A stretch of 64,000 nt of DNA, from NCBI RefSeq assembly GCF_011045095.1, contig NZ_JAALDL010000001.1, positions 186,001-250,000 of the forward strand. Direction: 5' to 3'. This DNA comes from Grimontia sedimenti. GTDB lineage: Bacteria > Pseudomonadota > Gammaproteobacteria > Enterobacterales > Vibrionaceae. The notes beneath the pieces were generated by a model. That model saw nothing but the letters and a program-made list of their open reading frames with translations. It did no database searches and was not told the origin of the DNA. A program made the position numbers and the translations under genes. Shown here piece by piece: positions 60,299-64,000 of the stretch. The number at the start of each line of letters is the position of its first letter. The first letter of the stretch is position 1.

Positions 60299-61612
60299 AT
60301 GGAATACCTCAAACGCGCCGAGCGGGAATCAGAAGTGCAAACGGAAGATGAACGTATTCAGCAAGTGGTGAAGGAAATCCTTGCCCACATACGCAGAGAT
60401 GGCACTGCAGCCGTGGAGGAATATGCCAAGCAATTCGACAACTGGCAGGGTGATTTCATCCTGTCTGACAAAAAGAAAGCAGCGCTGATCGCGTCAGTTC
60501 CGCAACAGGTGAAAGATGATATTGATTTCGCTCATCGTCAGGTGCGTCGTTTTGCTGAAGCGCAACGTGCCAGTTTGACGGAATTCGAAATCGAAACCGA
60601 GTCAGGCGTGAAACTGAGCCAGCGCATTATTCCTGTCGATTGCGCAGGTTGTTACGTCCCCGGTGGACGTTATGCCCATGCCGCCTCCGCACTGATGAGT
60701 ATTGCTACCGCGAAAGCGGCAGGTGTTCCAACCGTTATCGCTTGCTCTCCGCCGCGCGGGGACAGCATCAATCCGGCTGTGGTGTATGCCATGGATCTTG
60801 CTGGTGCAGACATCATCCTCGAAATGGGCGGTGTTCATGCTATCGCGACCATGGCATTTGGCCTATTCACCGGAAAACAGGCCGATATCCTCGTTGGTCC
60901 GGGAAATGCTTATGTCGCAGAGGCGAAGCGCTTGTTGTTCGGTGAAGTCGGGATTGATGTCTTTGCTGGCCCAACCGAATCGGCGGTGATTGCAGATGAA
61001 TCGGCAGACCCAATGACGATTGCGGTGGATTTGGTTTCACAAGCTGAACATGGGCCTAATTCGCCAGTTTGGTTGTTTACCACCAGTAAAACGCTGGGCG
61101 AAAAGGTCATTGAACTCATGCCCAGTGTGATTGCAGATATGCCGAATGCCGATGTCTGTGAATCCGCTTGGCGTGATTACGGTGTGGTGATTACCTGTGA
61201 CGATCGAGAAGAAGCCGCGCAAGTGAGTGATGAATGGGCATGTGAACACGTTCAGGTTCAGGCGGAGGATCTTGCCTGGTGGAAAGGGCGGCTTTGCAAC
61301 TATGGTTCGCTGTTTCTTGGCGAAGGCAGCACAGTCACGCACGGCGACAAGTGCTCTGGCACCAACCATATCCTGCCAACCAAGAAAGCAGCGAGATACA
61401 GCGGCGGCCTGAATGTGCAGAAATTCCTCAAAATCCTGACAACACAGGAATTGGATCGCGATGCCAGTCTGACGTTCAGCACGGCAGGTTCGCGCATTTC
61501 CAGAACAGAAGGGATGGAAGGACACGCCCGCGCCTGTGACTGGCGGCTGACCAAGTATTTCCCTGATACGGACTGGGATTTCGAAGTCTACGACCAGAAG
61601 CGTTACGACTGA
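60299..61612 (+). CDS. hpsN: HpsN-like dehydrogenase (histidinol dehydrogenase family)
   Basis: This 437-residue zinc/NAD enzyme is of the histidinol-dehydrogenase fold. Metal ligands and catalytic residues are in place: Gln248, His251 (VSQAEHGPNSPVW), Glu316-His317, Asp350 (HGDKCSGTNHILPT) and His409 (EGMEGHARA). The N-terminus MEYLKRA and the segments CAGCYVPGGRYAHAASA and YGSLFLGEGSTVTHGDK fit the HpsN group, which oxidises (R)-2,3-dihydroxypropane-1-sulfonate to sulfolactate. It is not in a his operon. AGGAAGGGAG lies before the ATG, 27 bp after the PLP-lyase gene. The substrate is inferred. Confidence 0.85.
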   Translation: MEYLKRAERESEVQTEDERIQQVVKEILAHIRRDGTAAVEEYAKQFDNWQGDFILSDKKKAALIASVPQQVKDDIDFAHRQVRRFAEAQRASLTEFEIETESGVKLSQRIIPVDCAGCYVPGGRYAHAASALMSIATAKAAGVPTVIACSPPRGDSINPAVVYAMDLAGADIILEMGGVHAIATMAFGLFTGKQADILVGPGNAYVAEAKRLLFGEVGIDVFAGPTESAVIADESADPMTIAVDLVSQAEHGPNSPVWLFTTSKTLGEKVIELMPSVIADMPNADVCESAWRDYGVVITCDDREEAAQVSDEWACEHVQVQAEDLAWWKGRLCNYGSLFLGEGSTVTHGDKCSGTNHILPTKKAARYSGGLNVQKFLKILTTQELDRDASLTFSTAGSRISRTEGMEGHARACDWRLTKYFPDTDWDFEVYDQKRYD

Positions 61613-61649
61613 TTGTCAGACACTCACACGGATTGTGAAGGAACGTACA

Positions 61650-62858
61650 ATGAAGCGTTTTACCAAGCCCTTTACCCAGCAGTTACCCATTCCCGAATCT
61701 GCTATTTCAAGCGCAGTGGAAGTGATGCAAACAGGCCGTCTACATCGCTACAACACGCTGGATGGAGAGCGGAGTGAAGCAGATTTACTGGATATGCAGT
61801 TTGCCCAATACCTCGACATGAAGTATTGCCTGAGCTGCGCATCCGGTGGTTATGCCCTCTATGTTGCGCTGTTGTGTGCGGGAGTGAAATCCGGTGATGC
61901 GGTGCTTTGCAATGCCTTCACTTTGGCTCCTGTGCCTGGGGCAATTAATAACGCTGGCGGTAAACCAGTGTTGGTGGAAACGACTGATGACTTAACGATT
62001 GATATGGCAGACCTCGCTGATAAAGCTGCCATATCAGGCGCTCGTTTTCTCTTGCTATCACACATGCGGGGGCATTTGGTCGACATGGATGCCTTAATGG
62101 CATTGTGTGATGAAAAAGGCATTGTGGTTATCGAAGACTGCGCCCACACCATGGGGGCAAGTTGGAATGGCAAGAAGAGCGGAACATTTGGATTGGTTTC
62201 CTGCTTCAGCACTCAAACCTACAAACACATTAATTCCGGTGAGGGTGGCTTTCTGGTCACCAATGATGACGAGGTGATGGCAAAAGCGATTATCTATTCC
62301 GGCTCTTACATGCTCTTCGATCGTCATCCCACCTTACCGCCCATTGAAACCTTCAAAACGATTGCGACTGCTACACCCAATTACAGCGGAAGAATGGATA
62401 ATCTCCGCGCTGCCATTCTTCGCCCACAACTTTCGTCTCTGGACAAACAGTGCGAACGATGGAATGCACTTTATGGCGCTTTCGAGTCCGCGCTGGCTGT
62501 GCTTCCCGGTATTCGCTTACCTGTTCGTCCTGAGGCGGAACACTTCGTCGGCAGCTCCATTCAGTTTGCGTTCCCGCAGCTGACAAATGCCGATTTCCCA
62601 ACGCTGATTCAGGAATGTGAGAAACGCGGCGTGACCATGAAATGGCTCGGCGATACATCACCTTCCGGATACAGCAGCAAGTATGACCATTGGGCTTATC
62701 TCGATTCGCCTGGTCAACTTTCCCAAACCGAACGAGTGTTGGGTGCGCTTTTGGACATGCGCATTCCACTCACGTTTGAAGAGTCTGATAGCACCTTAAT
62801 CGCTGCAGTTATTTCAGAGGTGCTGGAAGAGCTCGGCTATCCCCAAAAAAGCGCGTAG
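61650..62858 (+). CDS. DegT/DnrJ/EryC1-family PLP aminotransferase
   Basis: This 402-residue protein has PLP lysine Lys192 in STQTYKHINSGEGG, preceded by VVIEDCAHTMGA (about 159-170), the DegT signature. The family usually transaminates keto sugars, but some members act on small keto acids. The ATG at 61650 has GAAGGA 8 bp upstream; a GTG at 61635 is less likely. It lies between the HpsN-like dehydrogenase and a TRAP receptor in the same direction, so it is probably part of the catabolic operon. Its substrate is unknown; a keto product made from the imported compound is the simplest guess. Confidence 0.85.
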   Translation: MKRFTKPFTQQLPIPESAISSAVEVMQTGRLHRYNTLDGERSEADLLDMQFAQYLDMKYCLSCASGGYALYVALLCAGVKSGDAVLCNAFTLAPVPGAINNAGGKPVLVETTDDLTIDMADLADKAAISGARFLLLSHMRGHLVDMDALMALCDEKGIVVIEDCAHTMGASWNGKKSGTFGLVSCFSTQTYKHINSGEGGFLVTNDDEVMAKAIIYSGSYMLFDRHPTLPPIETFKTIATATPNYSGRMDNLRAAILRPQLSSLDKQCERWNALYGAFESALAVLPGIRLPVRPEAEHFVGSSIQFAFPQLTNADFPTLIQECEKRGVTMKWLGDTSPSGYSSKYDHWAYLDSPGQLSQTERVLGALLDMRIPLTFEESDSTLIAAVISEVLEELGYPQKSA

Positions 62859-62903
62859 GCGCCAACTATTCACGGATGTAATCCAACAAAGAGGTAGAAG
62901 GAT

Positions 62904-63887
62904 ATGAAGTTCAACCAATTGGCAAAATATCTGGCGATTTCCTGTTTAGCACTGCCAGTGCTGGCGAGTGCAAAAACCATGAAAGTCGGGATTGGTGACC
63001 CGATTGAGTCTGACCAGGGGGCTTACGCGACACGTTTTAAAGAGCTGGTTGAGTACTACTCAAATGGCGATATTAAAGTCAAACTCTATCCGGGCGGTGC
63101 ACTGGGCAGTGAAACCGAGATGGTGCAAAACGCGCGTCTCGGTTCGCTGGATATGGCGCTTGTCGGAATTGGTAACGTCACACCATTTTCGAAAAAGCTG
63201 GGTGCGTTAACTATGCCTTACCTCATCACCAACTCTTCCGATGCGGTGAAAATCACCACCGGAGAGCTGGGGGATTACTGGAACTCTTTGGCGAAAGATG
63301 AAGCGGGGATGAACATTCTGGGATGGACCTATTCCAACTTCCGCCACCTGACCAATTCCAAGCGCCCTGTGAAAAACATGGAGGACGTGAAAGGGCTGAA
63401 AATCCGTGTGCCGCAAAACTCCATCATGCTCAAGTCTTGGGAAACCTTTGGTGCAAACCCTATCGCGATGGCTTGGACAGAGACCTTCACCGCGCTGCAA
63501 CAGAAAGTGGTGGATGGTCAGGACAACCCTTACATCGTGAACAACACCATGAAGTTTTACGAAGTTCAGCCTTATCTGACGGAAGTGCACCACCAATACT
63601 CCTTGCAGCCATTACTGATTGGTAACCGCACCATGGGCAAACTGAATGAGGAGCAACAGGAAATTCTGCGCCGAGCAGGGTTGGAAGCGCAGCAATACGC
63701 ACTTGTGTTCCAAATGACGGAAGCGGAAAACGCCAAGCAGAACATGATTGCTAACGGCGTAGAAGTCTTCACGCTGGAAGATGAAGACCAATGGATCAAA
63801 CTGGCGAAAGAGAAAGTCTGGCCAGAGTTCTATGAAGATATCGGTGGCAAAGCAAGCTTCGATAACGTACTGAGCAAAATGCAGTAA
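62904..63887 (+). CDS. dctP: TRAP transporter substrate-binding protein (DctP family)
   Basis: This 327-residue periplasmic receptor has a signal peptide cut near residue 23 (LPVLASA|KTMKVG). DctP segments are YSNGDIKVKLYPGGALGSET (about 50-69), GLKIRVPQNSIMLKSWETFG (about 163-182, with the conserved Arg that binds a carboxylate) and ALQQKVVDGQDNPYIV (about 194-209). AAGAGGTAGAAGGA precedes the ATG. It follows the DegT-type gene after 45 bp and precedes the start of a probable DctQ gene. Confidence 0.92.
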   Translation: MKFNQLAKYLAISCLALPVLASAKTMKVGIGDPIESDQGAYATRFKELVEYYSNGDIKVKLYPGGALGSETEMVQNARLGSLDMALVGIGNVTPFSKKLGALTMPYLITNSSDAVKITTGELGDYWNSLAKDEAGMNILGWTYSNFRHLTNSKRPVKNMEDVKGLKIRVPQNSIMLKSWETFGANPIAMAWTETFTALQQKVVDGQDNPYIVNNTMKFYEVQPYLTEVHHQYSLQPLLIGNRTMGKLNEEQQEILRRAGLEAQQYALVFQMTEAENAKQNMIANGVEVFTLEDEDQWIKLAKEKVWPEFYEDIGGKASFDNVLSKMQ

Positions 63888-63895
63888 CGCTGAGT

Positions 63896-63932
63896 GTTGA
63901 CGCCTCGGTGCACAGCGCGCCGAGTCGTCAAC
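63896..63932 (+). promoter_or_regulatory. Hairpin between dctP and the next TRAP gene
   Basis: GTTGACGCCTCGG (63896-63908) pairs with CCGAGTCGTCAAC (63920-63932) with one mismatch. No T-run follows. Such hairpins after solute-receptor genes often protect the receptor mRNA and lower expression of the membrane subunits. Confidence 0.55.
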
Positions 63933-63980
63933 CCTTCTCACGCGCCTTTGGCGTGTACCGCTCAACAGAAGGATCTCAGT

Positions 63981-64000
63981 ATGCGAAGTTTCCTGTTAAA
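63981..64000 (+). CDS. Start of a gene, probably TRAP DctQ subunit, cut by window edge
   Basis: ATG at 63981 follows AGAAGGA with good spacing and encodes MRSFLL before the window ends. The position after dctP predicts a DctQ small permease subunit. Only six codons are visible. Confidence 0.45.

Noticed and set aside
60299-61612. True histidinol dehydrogenase of histidine biosynthesis
   Set aside because: No his genes nearby, and N-terminal and C-terminal segments fit the HpsN group; operon partners are catabolic.
1-64000. tRNA, rRNA, CRISPR arrays and insertion sequences
   Set aside because: Read for on both strands by eye; no cloverleaf, rRNA-like sequence, regular spaced repeats or transposase was found.

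Overview
The window looks like a chromosome segment of a marine Vibrionaceae-type gammaproteobacterium, probably near Grimontia, Enterovibrio or Photobacterium. The reasons are a Vibrio-style type VI secretion (T6SS) tail with the order clpV-vasH-vasI-vasJ-vasK-vasL, an AcfD/SslE-type lipoprotein metalloprotease, a KdgM-type porin, and proteins that read as typical of the family. Species assignment is inference. Base composition is moderate (near half GC by eye), and genes are dense with short spacers. I found no tRNA, rRNA, CRISPR array or insertion sequence.

Layout. Positions 1-8924 are the 3' end of a T6SS cluster. 8962-13500 (minus) is an AcfD-like M60-type lipoprotein. 13928-15433 hold an unknown single-span membrane protein and a KdgM-like outer-membrane channel. 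15928-17454 (minus) is the DEAD-box helicase RhlE. 17711-21301 is the pqiABC lipid-transport operon, followed by a small dual-specificity-type phosphatase. 22305-48152 is a compact, same-strand locus of 20 genes for an extracellular contractile injection system (eCIS, phage-tail-like particle). 48287-50320 hold a frameshifted DoxX/DoxD-like gene and an ECF sigma factor with a putative anti-sigma partner. 50349-64000 are two catabolic modules, each headed by a HypT-like LysR regulator and a TRAP transporter. The first has dctPQM (dctM frameshifted), an alpha/beta hydrolase, a homocysteine methyltransferase-like gene, a YjeH-like exporter and an Lrp/AsnC regulator. The second has a CuyA/DcyD-like PLP lyase, an HpsN-like dehydrogenase, a DegT-type aminotransferase and another TRAP transporter that continues past the window.

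The most interesting system is the eCIS. It encodes one sheath, one tube protein, a zinc-motif gp26-like protein, a serine-rich disordered protein, a DUF4255 cap/terminator, an AAA+ ATPase, a LysM-type adaptor pair, a spike split into gp27-like and gp5-like genes, a PAAR-like tip, gp25, two large baseplate wedge proteins, a gpI-like protein with a beta-helix region and a 1111-residue beta-helix fibre candidate. Two proteins carry the eCIS-associated DUF4157 domain. One has a C-terminal region with a PD-(D/E)xK-nuclease-like signature; the other has a region resembling a circularly permuted papain-like hydrolase. Both are effector candidates. No capsid, terminase, portal, integrase or lysis genes are present, so this is not a prophage, and no obvious tape-measure protein is encoded.

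A second signal is a shared operator-like motif (core ACTTTTCGG, T-N11-A geometry with inverted arms). It occurs in the control regions of both LysR/TRAP modules and a third time between kdgM and rhlE. The second module reads as a possible C3-sulfonate (cysteate / dihydroxypropanesulfonate) catabolic operon.
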